Shown in pieces: positions 1 through 9,177 of a stretch of 64,000 bases of DNA. The stretch lies in NCBI GenBank assembly GCA_017694785.1, contig JADIMK010000008.1:33766-97765 (forward strand), in the 5' to 3' direction. The position numbers and the translations under genes were made by a program. The notes beneath the pieces are model-generated. The model saw nothing but the letters and a program-made list of their open reading frames with translations. It made no database searches and was not told where the DNA came from. Source of the stretch: Candidatus Cryptobacteroides intestinigallinarum. GTDB lineage: Bacteria > Bacteroidota > Bacteroidia > Bacteroidales > UBA932. How positions within the stretch are numbered: the stretch's first letter is position 1; the number at the start of each line of letters is the position of its first letter.

Positions 1-14
1 TGATAGCATACCCG

Positions 15-728
15 GTGATGTTCATTCCGGCCATGGTCTATGCTTCATACATGAGCAGGCGCAATGAACTCTTTGACACCGGATATGCCCTTGACAGCAG
101 CAATTTCGGCAGGCTGGGAGGATGGAAGACCGCTGTCATGGCCATTGTAGTCACAATCGCAGCCTCAGTTCTCATGGATCCTGTGAACGCCGCTATGCCG
201 CCTATGCCGGAAGAGCTTGCAGAAATCTTTGAGAACCTAGTATCAGACAGCCCGGTATGGGTATCTCTGCTTTCAGTATCAGTACTTGCACCTTTCTTTG
301 AAGAATGGCTATGCCGGGGAATGATACTCAGAGGCTTGCTTCAGAGAATCAACCCTGTAGCGGCTATGGTTATCTCCGCGTTCTGCTTCGCGCTTATCCA
401 TCTCAACCCTTGGCAGGCACTCCCCGCTTTTGTCCTGGGGATGCTCTTCGCCTATGTCTACTACAAGACAGGGTCGCTCAAGATCACCATGCTGATGCAC
501 TGTGCCAACAACACATTTGCTGTAATAACCGGACAGCTGGACAGCTTCAAGGATGTCGACTTCTTCTACCAGGTCATGGACACATGGCAGTACATCGCAC
601 TTCTGGCATGCTGCCTTGTGATCATCGTGCTGTTCGTGGACATATTGTGGAAGAACATACCTATGTCTTCCGAAAGAGGCAACATCGATGCTTTAGAGGC
701 TGAAGATATGCTCAACAACAGGAGATGA
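15..728 (+). CDS. CPBP family intramembrane metalloprotease (CAAX protease/bacteriocin-processing type)
   Basis: Multi-TM protein with FFEEWLCRGMILRG and later HLNPWQALPAFVLGMLFAYVYYKTGSL / MLMHCANN motifs typical of CPBP proteases. Confidence 0.85.
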   Translation: MMFIPAMVYASYMSRRNELFDTGYALDSSNFGRLGGWKTAVMAIVVTIAASVLMDPVNAAMPPMPEELAEIFENLVSDSPVWVSLLSVSVLAPFFEEWLCRGMILRGLLQRINPVAAMVISAFCFALIHLNPWQALPAFVLGMLFAYVYYKTGSLKITMLMHCANNTFAVITGQLDSFKDVDFFYQVMDTWQYIALLACCLVIIVLFVDILWKNIPMSSERGNIDALEAEDMLNNRR

Positions 729-747
729 TAGGATAAGCGATGCCGGA

Positions 748-1512
748 TCATATAAGGAAACCTGAACACAGGGTTTCCGCTTCATGCAGGGACTGCATCT
801 TGCCTACATCGACAAGATGCAGTCCTTTTGCTTCTATCCCGTATATCGGATAGGCAGCGGAAGCCTTCAGGTAGAAATCCATTATCGGGAAGCACTCCGG
901 AAAGGCTCCGGTGCCATTGCCGAGGACATCTTCCATTGCGCTGAATATTCCTGTGGACATATAGTGTATACCGGAGAATGCCAGACGGCGGCAGGCCGCC
1001 ACATCAAGATCAGGATATGGAGTCCGGACTTCTCCTGTGGATATGTTCGTCCAGCCGACAAGTCTCATCTGACTGTCGAAGAGCAGATACCTGGAAGTCT
1101 TTCTCTCACTTACAAGAAGTGTAGCCAGTGCATCCGGACTGCACTGTGAGACGAAGCCGCGAAGGTCAAGATCCGAGATGATGTCGACATTATGGACCAG
1201 GAAACCGCCAGGCGTAGCCTCAAGGAACTTTCTTGCGTGCATGATACCGCCGCCTGTCTCCCTGAGCATGTCACGTTCATCGGAAATGCTGACTTTTGCG
1301 CCCAGCCCTTGCACAGACCACAGGTAATCTTCTATCATGTCCGCAAAATGATGTACATTGACCACAATCTCATCGAAGCCTGAAGAGACAAGCTTCCTCA
1401 TGACATGATATATGAGAGGTTTCCCGCATAGCGGAACAAGAGCCTTTGGCATGGTATCTGTCAAAGGCTTGAGCCTGGTCCCGAGACCGGCTGCGAATAT
1501 CATTGCCTTCAT
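748..1512 (-). CDS. Sugar-1-phosphate nucleotidyltransferase, MurU-like (MurNAc-1-P uridylyltransferase)
   Basis: MKAMIFAAGLGTRLKPLTDTMPKALVPLCGKPLI NTP-transferase signature; adjacent to AmgK-like kinase. Confidence 0.8.
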   Translation of the reverse strand: MKAMIFAAGLGTRLKPLTDTMPKALVPLCGKPLIYHVMRKLVSSGFDEIVVNVHHFADMIEDYLWSVQGLGAKVSISDERDMLRETGGGIMHARKFLEATPGGFLVHNVDIISDLDLRGFVSQCSPDALATLLVSERKTSRYLLFDSQMRLVGWTNISTGEVRTPYPDLDVAACRRLAFSGIHYMSTGIFSAMEDVLGNGTGAFPECFPIMDFYLKASAAYPIYGIEAKGLHLVDVGKMQSLHEAETLCSGFLI

Positions 1513-1515
1513 GTT

Positions 1516-2952
1516 TCAGAGTTCTTTACAAACGTCCTGCTCACGGTGCAGGAGCCTCACTTTCACCCCGTATTTCTCCTTCAGATGCAAAGCCATCTTC
1601 TCAGCACAGTAGACAGAGCGGTGCTGCCCTCCGGTGCAGCCGAAAGATATCATCATATGAGTAAATCCCCTTTCCAGGAAACGCTCTAAATGAGCATCGG
1701 CCAGACGATATGCTGAGGAAAGGAAATCAGGGACCTGAGGCTTGTCACTGAAGAAGTCCACGACCTCCTTGTCCATTCCGGTGTAGCTGCGGTAAAACTC
1801 TATCTTCCCTGGATTAGGCAGAGCCCTGCAGTCAAAGACATAGCCGCCTCCGTTGCCGGAGGGATCGTCCGGAATACCTTTTTTGAAAGAAAAACTGGTG
1901 ACAAGCACCTCAAGTGACTCTGCACATGGCCATGGATGTCTCCCGGACGGCTGTGTCAAGGAAAACCGAGGCAGCTGGACCAGATCCTTCAGAAGTGCAG
2001 CAAGATACTGACAATCTGCAGGTACATGGTCAACGACAGTGCGCAGATTCGCCACAGCAAAAGGTATGCTCTTGAGGAAATGTTCCTTCCTCTCGAAATT
2101 TCCCCTGTAGCCATAGGCTCCCAGGACCTGAAGAGTACGGAAAAGGACAAACAGCATGAGCTTGTCATCAAAAAGTCTTCTGTCCACCTTGACATATCGC
2201 GTCAGGGCATCTACATAGGCATCGACAAGTTCCTGACGGAAATCATCAGGATATCCTGCCCTGGCCTGCCATACAAACGAAGCGACATCATAATATCCAG
2301 GTCCTTTGCGTCCTCCCTGGAAATCTATGAAATACGGGACGCCGTCCTTAAGCATCACGTTACGGGCCTGGAAATCACGGTACATGAATGAAGAAAAGCC
2401 TTCGGAAAGCAATGATGAAGCCAGAGACTCGAAATCCTTTTCAAGAGATGCTTCATTGAATTCCAGGCCTGTGGTCTTGAGGAAGCAGTACTTGAAATAG
2501 TTGAGGTCAGCCATCACAAGCCTGCGGTTGAACTCAGGCTCCGGTGTACACCTGCTGAAATCCAGTCCTTCCGCTCCCCGGAACTGTATGTCAGGAAGAA
2601 AGGATATGGCATTGAGCAGCAAGGAACGTTCTTCATCGGAATATCTGCCGGATTCCCTTCCATGGGATACGGCATCAAAGAGAGACAGGTCACCGAGATC
2701 CTCCTGGAGGTATTCCATCCCGTCATCGCTTACAGCATAGACCTCCGGGACACTGATTCCTTTTTTCCTGAAATGGGAAGCCAGATAGATGAATGTGCCG
2801 TTCTCTTCGGACGAAGTGCCTTCCGCTCCAATGAGTGAGAGTCCCCCGCCAGAAAGGCGGAAGTACCTGCGGTTGCTCCCGGATCCGGCAAGCAGCTGAG
2901 AGGACTCAGGACGTATACCTGTATATCTTTCAAATAGATCTTCTAGTTGCAT
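1516..2952 (-). CDS. AmgK-like aminoglycoside/choline-type phosphotransferase fused to a RapZ C-terminal domain
   Basis: Kinase motif YRDFQARNVMLKDGVPYFIDFQGGRKGPGYYDVASFVW; C-terminus SFSFKKGIP...YVFDCRALPNP...TGMDKEV...ISFGCTGGQHRSVYCAEKM resembles RapZ C-terminal domain. ORF track begins at 2991; ATG at 2952 (MQLEDLFERYTG) looks more likely. Confidence 0.8.
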   Translation of the reverse strand: MQLEDLFERYTGIRPESSQLLAGSGSNRRYFRLSGGGLSLIGAEGTSSEENGTFIYLASHFRKKGISVPEVYAVSDDGMEYLQEDLGDLSLFDAVSHGRESGRYSDEERSLLLNAISFLPDIQFRGAEGLDFSRCTPEPEFNRRLVMADLNYFKYCFLKTTGLEFNEASLEKDFESLASSLLSEGFSSFMYRDFQARNVMLKDGVPYFIDFQGGRKGPGYYDVASFVWQARAGYPDDFRQELVDAYVDALTRYVKVDRRLFDDKLMLFVLFRTLQVLGAYGYRGNFERKEHFLKSIPFAVANLRTVVDHVPADCQYLAALLKDLVQLPRFSLTQPSGRHPWPCAESLEVLVTSFSFKKGIPDDPSGNGGGYVFDCRALPNPGKIEFYRSYTGMDKEVVDFFSDKPQVPDFLSSAYRLADAHLERFLERGFTHMMISFGCTGGQHRSVYCAEKMALHLKEKYGVKVRLLHREQDVCKEL

Positions 2953-3042
2953 CAGAATTGATTTCTTATCATAAAAAGACAAAAATACCAAAAACTTATT
3001 TCAAAAAAGAGTACATTTGCACAAATATAGTGAGTTGTATCT

Positions 3043-4530
3043 ATGATGAATATAGCATATTGCTCTGACAAGTACCAGTACACGATGGGAAAGTCTTTCT
3101 ATGACTGCGGCATGAAGGACAAGACAGCGATCTTCAATCTTTTCTACCGCAAGGCCCCGGAAAACAACAACTGGGCAGTCGTGAGCGGCGTAGATGAAGT
3201 GATTGAAATGATTGGAGCCCTCGGCAAGATGCCGGCTGACTTCTATGAGAAGTTCCTTCCGGGACCGGAATATGCCGAATTCAGGAAGTACCTCTCCACT
3301 ATGAAATTCACGGGCAACGTCTACGCCATGAGAGAAGGCGAGATAGCTTTTCCGTCACAGCCTGTCATAATAGTTGAAGGCCCGATGATCGAGGCACAGG
3401 TACTGGAGACACCTATGCTCTGCATAATGAACCACCAGATGGCAGTGGCCACCAAGGCGTCACGTGTATGCCGTGCCACGAACAGGCCGGTAAGTGAATT
3501 CGGCTCCAGAAGGGCACACGGGCCATGGGCTGCGACCTACGGAGCAAAGGCTGCGATAATAGCCGGATGCAGCAACACCTCAAACATCCTGACAGGTGTC
3601 ATGTTCGGGTGCGGCTCCACCGGCACGATGGCCCATAGCTTCGTCACTTCATTCGGCTGCACTGTAGAAGGCGAATACCATGCATTCGACTCCTATATAA
3701 AGACCCACATGGGTGAGAACCTGATTCTTCTGATCGACACGTATGACTCGCTACGCTGCGGCATCCTCAACGCAATGAGAGCCTTCAAGGCAAACGGCAT
3801 TGACGACTCATACCAGTATGGATACGGCATAAGGCTGGACAGCGGAGACCTTGCCTACCTTTCTTGCGAATGCCGCCGTATCCTCGATGAGAACGGCTAT
3901 CGGAACTGCCGGATATTCGCCACCAATTCACTTGACGAATACCTGATATCTGACCTCGAAAGGCAGGGAGCATGCATAGATTCATATGGAGTCGGAGATG
4001 CAATCGCGACAAGCAAGGCAAATCCTTGCTTCGGCAATGTCTACAAGCTAGTACAGATAGATGACCAGCCTGTGCTCAAACGCTCCGAAGACAAGGCCAA
4101 GCTCATCAACCCGGGATTCCAGATAACCTACAGGCTTACAAAGAACGATCCGGAGAAGGGTGAGATATACAAGGCGGATGTCACTTGCCTCAGAGGAGAT
4201 GAACTTTCCGAAAAGATCGAGGCCGGCGAGACCTTCACCATCTACGATGAGAATGACCGATACAAGTTCAAGACCTTCGAATCAGGTGAATACACCAGCA
4301 AGCCTCTGCAACAGATGGTGATATCAGGAGGAGAACGATGCGTACCTGTCCACAGCCTGATGGAGAAGAAGGCTTACTACGACAACACCCTCAGACACTT
4401 CAGTCCGAGTGAGAGAAGGCTTATCAATCCGCACTATTACAAGGTGGACATATCCGACTCCCTCTATGACCTGAAGATGGAAATCATCAACCGGATCACA
4501 AAAGAAATCAACGAATTCAATATCAGATGA
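3043..4530 (+). CDS. pncB: Nicotinate phosphoribosyltransferase
   Basis: DKYQYTMGKSFYDCG, FGSRRAHGPWAATYGAKAAIIAGCSNTSN, YGIRLDSGDLAYLS motifs. Confidence 0.9.
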   Translation: MMNIAYCSDKYQYTMGKSFYDCGMKDKTAIFNLFYRKAPENNNWAVVSGVDEVIEMIGALGKMPADFYEKFLPGPEYAEFRKYLSTMKFTGNVYAMREGEIAFPSQPVIIVEGPMIEAQVLETPMLCIMNHQMAVATKASRVCRATNRPVSEFGSRRAHGPWAATYGAKAAIIAGCSNTSNILTGVMFGCGSTGTMAHSFVTSFGCTVEGEYHAFDSYIKTHMGENLILLIDTYDSLRCGILNAMRAFKANGIDDSYQYGYGIRLDSGDLAYLSCECRRILDENGYRNCRIFATNSLDEYLISDLERQGACIDSYGVGDAIATSKANPCFGNVYKLVQIDDQPVLKRSEDKAKLINPGFQITYRLTKNDPEKGEIYKADVTCLRGDELSEKIEAGETFTIYDENDRYKFKTFESGEYTSKPLQQMVISGGERCVPVHSLMEKKAYYDNTLRHFSPSERRLINPHYYKVDISDSLYDLKMEIINRITKEINEFNIR

Positions 4531-5120
4531 TGAAAAATCCAGCACTGGTTGTCGTAGACATGCTCTATGACTTCATCGACGGGACACTTGCCTGCCAGAA
4601 TGCAGAAAATGCAGTAGATGAGACAGTCAGGTTCATAGACAAGATGACCTCGGGACAGGAAGGGGACGGGAACGAAGAAATCCTTGACACTTTCCCTATA
4701 CTGTTTGTCTGCGACCATCATCCGGCAGACCATTGCTCATTCAAGGAAAACGGAGGCACATGGCCTCCTCACTGCATCCAGGGTACCCGCGGAGGACAGA
4801 TCCACGAGAAACTTCTCCCGTATGTCCAGGACGGGCTGACTTTCTTCAAAGGAAACGATCCGGCTCATGAGCAATATTCAGGATTTGAAGCCACCAATGC
4901 AGCCGGACAATCTCTCGGTGACATCATGGGACTCCTCGACACCACAGATGCATATGTATGCGGCATAGCTACAGAATTCTGTGTCAGAAGCACATGCGAA
5001 GACCTGCTCAAAGCCGGGATGAAAGTACATCTGATATCTCCGGCCCTTGCCTGGGTAGATGCACAAGGCCACAGGAAAGCCCTCGCTGAAATGGCTTCTG
5101 AAGGCATATCCGTAGAATAG
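4527..5120 (+). CDS. pncA: Nicotinamidase / isochorismatase-family hydrolase
   Basis: ALVVVDMLYDFIDG, DHHPADHCSF, TWPPHCIQGT, YVCGIATEFCVRSTCED motifs; overlaps end of pncB. Confidence 0.85.
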   Translation: MMKNPALVVVDMLYDFIDGTLACQNAENAVDETVRFIDKMTSGQEGDGNEEILDTFPILFVCDHHPADHCSFKENGGTWPPHCIQGTRGGQIHEKLLPYVQDGLTFFKGNDPAHEQYSGFEATNAAGQSLGDIMGLLDTTDAYVCGIATEFCVRSTCEDLLKAGMKVHLISPALAWVDAQGHRKALAEMASEGISVE

Positions 5121-5190
5121 AAAAAGACATGCTGCGCAGAGGACGGACACTCTGCGGAACACTGTACATAAGAGCCTGAACGGCCGTCAT

Positions 5191-5221
5191 TTTGAAATAA
5201 GATAATTTATATCTAACTTTG
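5191..5221 (+). promoter_or_regulatory. Bacteroidota-type promoter (-33 TTTG, 19-nt spacer, -7 TAACTTTG)
   Basis: TTTG at 5191-5194, exactly 19 nt, TAACTTTG at 5214-5221; matches TTTG-N19-TANNTTTG consensus. Confidence 0.75.
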
Positions 5222-5230
5222 CAGGTTCTT

Positions 5231-8056
5231 ATGGGAAGCGTTGTATCCAAAATATGGATTCCGGCCGTGCTTGTCGGAGCTGCGGCAGTCCAGTCTTTCG
5301 GGATAGACGCCGGGAGGGCAGCAGTCTCTTCCGGTTTTTCCCGTTCCGGTGACAGCATCAGGACTGAGCTTCTTTCAGACTCTTCCGACAGAACAGCTCC
5401 GTCCGACGGAAGCAGCGATTCAGCTTTTTTCCTTTCCGGACCGGATATTCTGACAGATTCATTGCTGACCGATTCATTGCTGACCGGTTCTGCTCAGACG
5501 GATTCTGTCATGACGGATTCAGTTCCGGCTCTTACCGCTAGAGATACGATAATTGCCCCTGATTCACTCAAGGACACGGATCCGCTCAGATACCGCTACT
5601 ATGTCGAGCTTAAGGACTCTCTTACAAGAGCCGGCACAAGGGATTCACTAAGAGCCGCCGGGGACTCCATTGCGCTGCACATGCTGGACTCTCTGATATT
5701 CAAGGACTCGTCTGAGACAGCCTACAGGGACTCTATCGCATGGTTCAACTCCCTTTCAAGGAAGGAACGGAAAAAATACCTTGCCCAGCTTGAACTTCCG
5801 AAGCTCATGGCGAGGGCAGACAGCATCCTCAACGCAAAGGACAGCATAAGAGCATACAAGGACAGCGTCATATCTGCGACACCACGTATCCTGGAAACAT
5901 ACGCAGTCCCGGATTCAATGCAATACAAGAGGCTGATCATGTGGACACATGACAGATATTTCAACAATATTACCCTCCAGCCTCAGGACACTTCATACAA
6001 CTATCACTTCAATGACTATCCGTTTTTCAAGACGGATGTAAACGCGACATATCTGGGCGTAGTGGGATCTCCTGTCGAGTCGTACAATTTCTTCAAGAGG
6101 GAACAGGAGGAAAACGCCATATTCTACACTCCGTACAGGGCCTACAACTATTCTCCGGAGAATCTTCCGATGTTCAATACGAAGACCCCGTACACTGAGC
6201 TGGCATACTGGGGCACATTGTTCGCCAACTCCGAAAAGGAGGAGACAAACATAAAGATCCTGACAACCCAGAACATTCTTCCGTCCCTGAATCTCACACT
6301 CGAATACCACAGGTACGGATCAAACGGCATGCTCCAGAACGAAGATACCGACAACAGGACGTTTGTCGCGTCCACGAACTACCTCGGGAAAAGGTATCTG
6401 ATGCATGCAGGATACATATACAACAAGGTGGACAGAGGGGAAAACGGTGGTATTGTGGACAACATGTGGATCCGTGACACCACAGTGGATGCAAGAGAAA
6501 TCGATGTACATCTGACAAGCGCGAGGAACAAGATCAAGAAGAATACCGTCTTCCTCGACCAGTCGTACAGGATACCGTTTGACTTCATATACAACATCGG
6601 TAAAGGAAAGAGAAAGGAACAGAAGGCTATGCAGGCCCGCAGGGACAGCATATTCGCGACCGGGGAAAGCACTGCGATAGCCGATTTCCTGCAGATGGAG
6701 GAAGACAAGGCAGCTGCAGAACTGCTGGAGAAATCGACGCTTGCGGACTCCATAGACAATTCCATTACCACTGCATTCATAGGACACAGCTCAGAATACA
6801 CCGCATTCACCAAATACTATACTGACAAGATCGGGACCACAGACGAGGCCGGCAGGAATTTCTATGACAACCGTTTCTACCTAAACCCGTCAGCCTCGGC
6901 AGATTCACTGCGCGTCATGAAGTTCGACAACAGGCTCTACCTCAGGCTTCAGCCTTGGTCGGACAATGCAATAGTCTCCAAACTTGATGTAGGTCTGGGA
7001 GACAAACTGCTCAACTACTATGACGTCACGGCGACAGACGACTTCCTCAGGAAAGGAAGGAACGTAGTACGCAACTCCGTATATCTTTATGCAGGAGCAC
7101 AGGGACAATACAAGAAATATCTTGACTGGGATGCCATGGGAAGATACACCTTCCTTGGGGCTGAGCTCAATGATTTCTTCATAAATGCCAATCTGTCAGT
7201 CAACTTCTATCCATTCAGAAGAGACCGCAACAGTCCGCTTTCCCTCAAAGGCCATTTCGAGACGTCTCTCAGGGAACCGGACTATTACCAGCAGCACATG
7301 CATACCAACCACCACTGGTGGGACAACGACTTCGGCAAGATATCGGTCACGAAGGTACAGGCAGCCCTGGACATACCTAGGTGGAAGCTCAATGCAGGAT
7401 TCGGATATTCGCTTCTAAGCAACAACATATATTACGACAATCTCGGGATAGCACGCCAGAACAGCACTCCGATGAGTGTGATGACAGTCCACGCCATGAA
7501 GAACTTCAGGCTATGGAAGTTCCATTTTGACAATATGGCACTCTTCCAGATGTCGTCAAACCAGGATGTACTGCCTTTGCCTATGCTGGCACTCAATTTG
7601 AGGTACTATTTCCAGTTCAATGTTGTGAAGAACGTGATGCAGATGCAGATAGGTGCGAATGCGACATTCACGACAAAATGGCATGCCCCTTCCTACAGTC
7701 CGGATACCGGGCTCTTCCACAACCAGAATGACGAGCTCTACGGCAACAGCCCTTATATAGATGTCTTCGTCAATATCCAGTGGAAACGTGCATGCATCTT
7801 CGTGAAGGCCGTAAACCTTGGGATGGGCTGGCCGGACAATGCCGTCGACTATTTCAGTGCAGACGGTTACATAAGGCCGCAGAGGTCCATCAAGTTCGGT
7901 ATATTCTGGCCTTTCTACGTCATGTCAAAGAAAAATTCAAGCATAGGAGGATCGACAACGTCGGGTGACGGAGGGCGGTCCGCGTCTGGATCCGGATTCG
8001 GAGTCTCAGGCGTATCAGGAGCTAGGACTGCGTCCAATGCTGCTGTCATGCGATAA
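5231..8056 (+). CDS. Putative porin (Bacteroidetes Porin_10-like outer membrane protein) with Asp/Ser-rich N-terminal region
   Basis: Signal-like N-terminus MGSVVSKIWIPAVLVGAAAVQSFG, DS-rich linker, long aromatic-rich beta-barrel-like C-terminal region. Start set at ATG 5231 because the ORF-track TTG at 5219 lies inside the promoter. Confidence 0.75.
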   Translation: MGSVVSKIWIPAVLVGAAAVQSFGIDAGRAAVSSGFSRSGDSIRTELLSDSSDRTAPSDGSSDSAFFLSGPDILTDSLLTDSLLTGSAQTDSVMTDSVPALTARDTIIAPDSLKDTDPLRYRYYVELKDSLTRAGTRDSLRAAGDSIALHMLDSLIFKDSSETAYRDSIAWFNSLSRKERKKYLAQLELPKLMARADSILNAKDSIRAYKDSVISATPRILETYAVPDSMQYKRLIMWTHDRYFNNITLQPQDTSYNYHFNDYPFFKTDVNATYLGVVGSPVESYNFFKREQEENAIFYTPYRAYNYSPENLPMFNTKTPYTELAYWGTLFANSEKEETNIKILTTQNILPSLNLTLEYHRYGSNGMLQNEDTDNRTFVASTNYLGKRYLMHAGYIYNKVDRGENGGIVDNMWIRDTTVDAREIDVHLTSARNKIKKNTVFLDQSYRIPFDFIYNIGKGKRKEQKAMQARRDSIFATGESTAIADFLQMEEDKAAAELLEKSTLADSIDNSITTAFIGHSSEYTAFTKYYTDKIGTTDEAGRNFYDNRFYLNPSASADSLRVMKFDNRLYLRLQPWSDNAIVSKLDVGLGDKLLNYYDVTATDDFLRKGRNVVRNSVYLYAGAQGQYKKYLDWDAMGRYTFLGAELNDFFINANLSVNFYPFRRDRNSPLSLKGHFETSLREPDYYQQHMHTNHHWWDNDFGKISVTKVQAALDIPRWKLNAGFGYSLLSNNIYYDNLGIARQNSTPMSVMTVHAMKNFRLWKFHFDNMALFQMSSNQDVLPLPMLALNLRYYFQFNVVKNVMQMQIGANATFTTKWHAPSYSPDTGLFHNQNDELYGNSPYIDVFVNIQWKRACIFVKAVNLGMGWPDNAVDYFSADGYIRPQRSIKFGIFWPFYVMSKKNSSIGGSTTSGDGGRSASGSGFGVSGVSGARTASNAAVMR

Positions 8057-8067
8057 ATATTGATATT

Positions 8068-9177
8068 ATGGTTAGTTTAAGAAAAGAAAAGGTTAGTAGT
8101 GAAAAGAAGATCCTCGTGAGAGGAAAACAGACAAGGAACGTGATATTGAAATATATCACAGCTACACTCGCCGTATTCTGCCTGTCGACATTCTACCAGC
8201 GGATCATAGTGGTAGATGCGGTGGATACGAGCGGTACTTTTGCTGGAGATACCGTCAGATGTGCACTTGCGCTTGATGACGACATGTTCTCCAGAAACCT
8301 GGAATCAGGATTATGCTATGAGATCCTGAACAGATTTGCAGATGCAGACAACTGCAGCATATCGGTTGTTCCTGCCGGAAAGACCGACTATATAGACTCC
8401 CTCAGAAACGGAGCTGTGGATATAGTCATTCTTCCATACAAGGATACAGTGATGTCCGGAATTTCTTTTTCCAGAGAAATGGACGGGACTGTATGGGCAC
8501 TAAGATCCGGTACACTTTCACATATACGTGAAGTAAACCTCTGGATAAGCCATTTCATGAATTCAGAAGAATACCGTATACTGGACTCAAGATTCAGGAA
8601 GACATGCAATCCGTATACGAAAGCTGAGAAAGGCATTGTATCCAGACATATCAGCCCTTACGACAATCTGATAAAAAAATATGCAGCTTCCATGGGATGG
8701 GACTGGAGGATGCTTGCCGCTGTCATCTACCAGGAATCCAGATTCTCGATAAATACTTCATCATCAAGAGGGGCATCTGGACTCATGCAGGTGATGCCTT
8801 CTACTGCTGAACACTATGAAATATCGGACCTGCTGGACCCTGAGCAGAACATAAAGGCCGGAACGCAGCATCTGATCAGACTCCAGAGGATGTTCAGGAA
8901 CTCTGACATAAGCCCGGAAGAACAGATCAAGTTTGTGCTTGCGGCATATAATGCAGGCGAAGGCCGGATCGAAGACTGCAGGAAATTCGCACAGTTCCAG
9001 AACCTGGACAATACCAGATGGGATGAGATTGTAAAGGCAATTCCGGAAATGAGCGATGAAGAGCTGATAAGATCATCAGGACTTAAATTCGGCAAATTCA
9101 ACGGGAAAGAGACCGTGAAATATGTCGACAATGTCCTGGAGCACTATTCGGTATTCTGCCGGATCTGTCCGGCCTAG
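8068..9177 (+). CDS. Lytic transglycosylase (SLT domain) with MltF-like partial solute-binding N-terminal region
   Basis: AAVIYQESRFSINTSSSRGASGLMQVMPSTAEHY, AGTQHLIRLQRMF, LAAYNAGEGRI. Confidence 0.85.
   Translation: MVSLRKEKVSSEKKILVRGKQTRNVILKYITATLAVFCLSTFYQRIIVVDAVDTSGTFAGDTVRCALALDDDMFSRNLESGLCYEILNRFADADNCSISVVPAGKTDYIDSLRNGAVDIVILPYKDTVMSGISFSREMDGTVWALRSGTLSHIREVNLWISHFMNSEEYRILDSRFRKTCNPYTKAEKGIVSRHISPYDNLIKKYAASMGWDWRMLAAVIYQESRFSINTSSSRGASGLMQVMPSTAEHYEISDLLDPEQNIKAGTQHLIRLQRMFRNSDISPEEQIKFVLAAYNAGEGRIEDCRKFAQFQNLDNTRWDEIVKAIPEMSDEELIRSSGLKFGKFNGKETVKYVDNVLEHYSVFCRICPA

Noticed and set aside
3043-5120. pncB-pncA adjacency as a novel operon
   Set aside because: Standard NAD salvage pairing; ordinary.
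5219-5230. ORF-track TTG start of the porin
   Set aside because: The TTG is part of the TAACTTTG promoter element; the ATG at 5231 begins a signal-peptide-like sequence.
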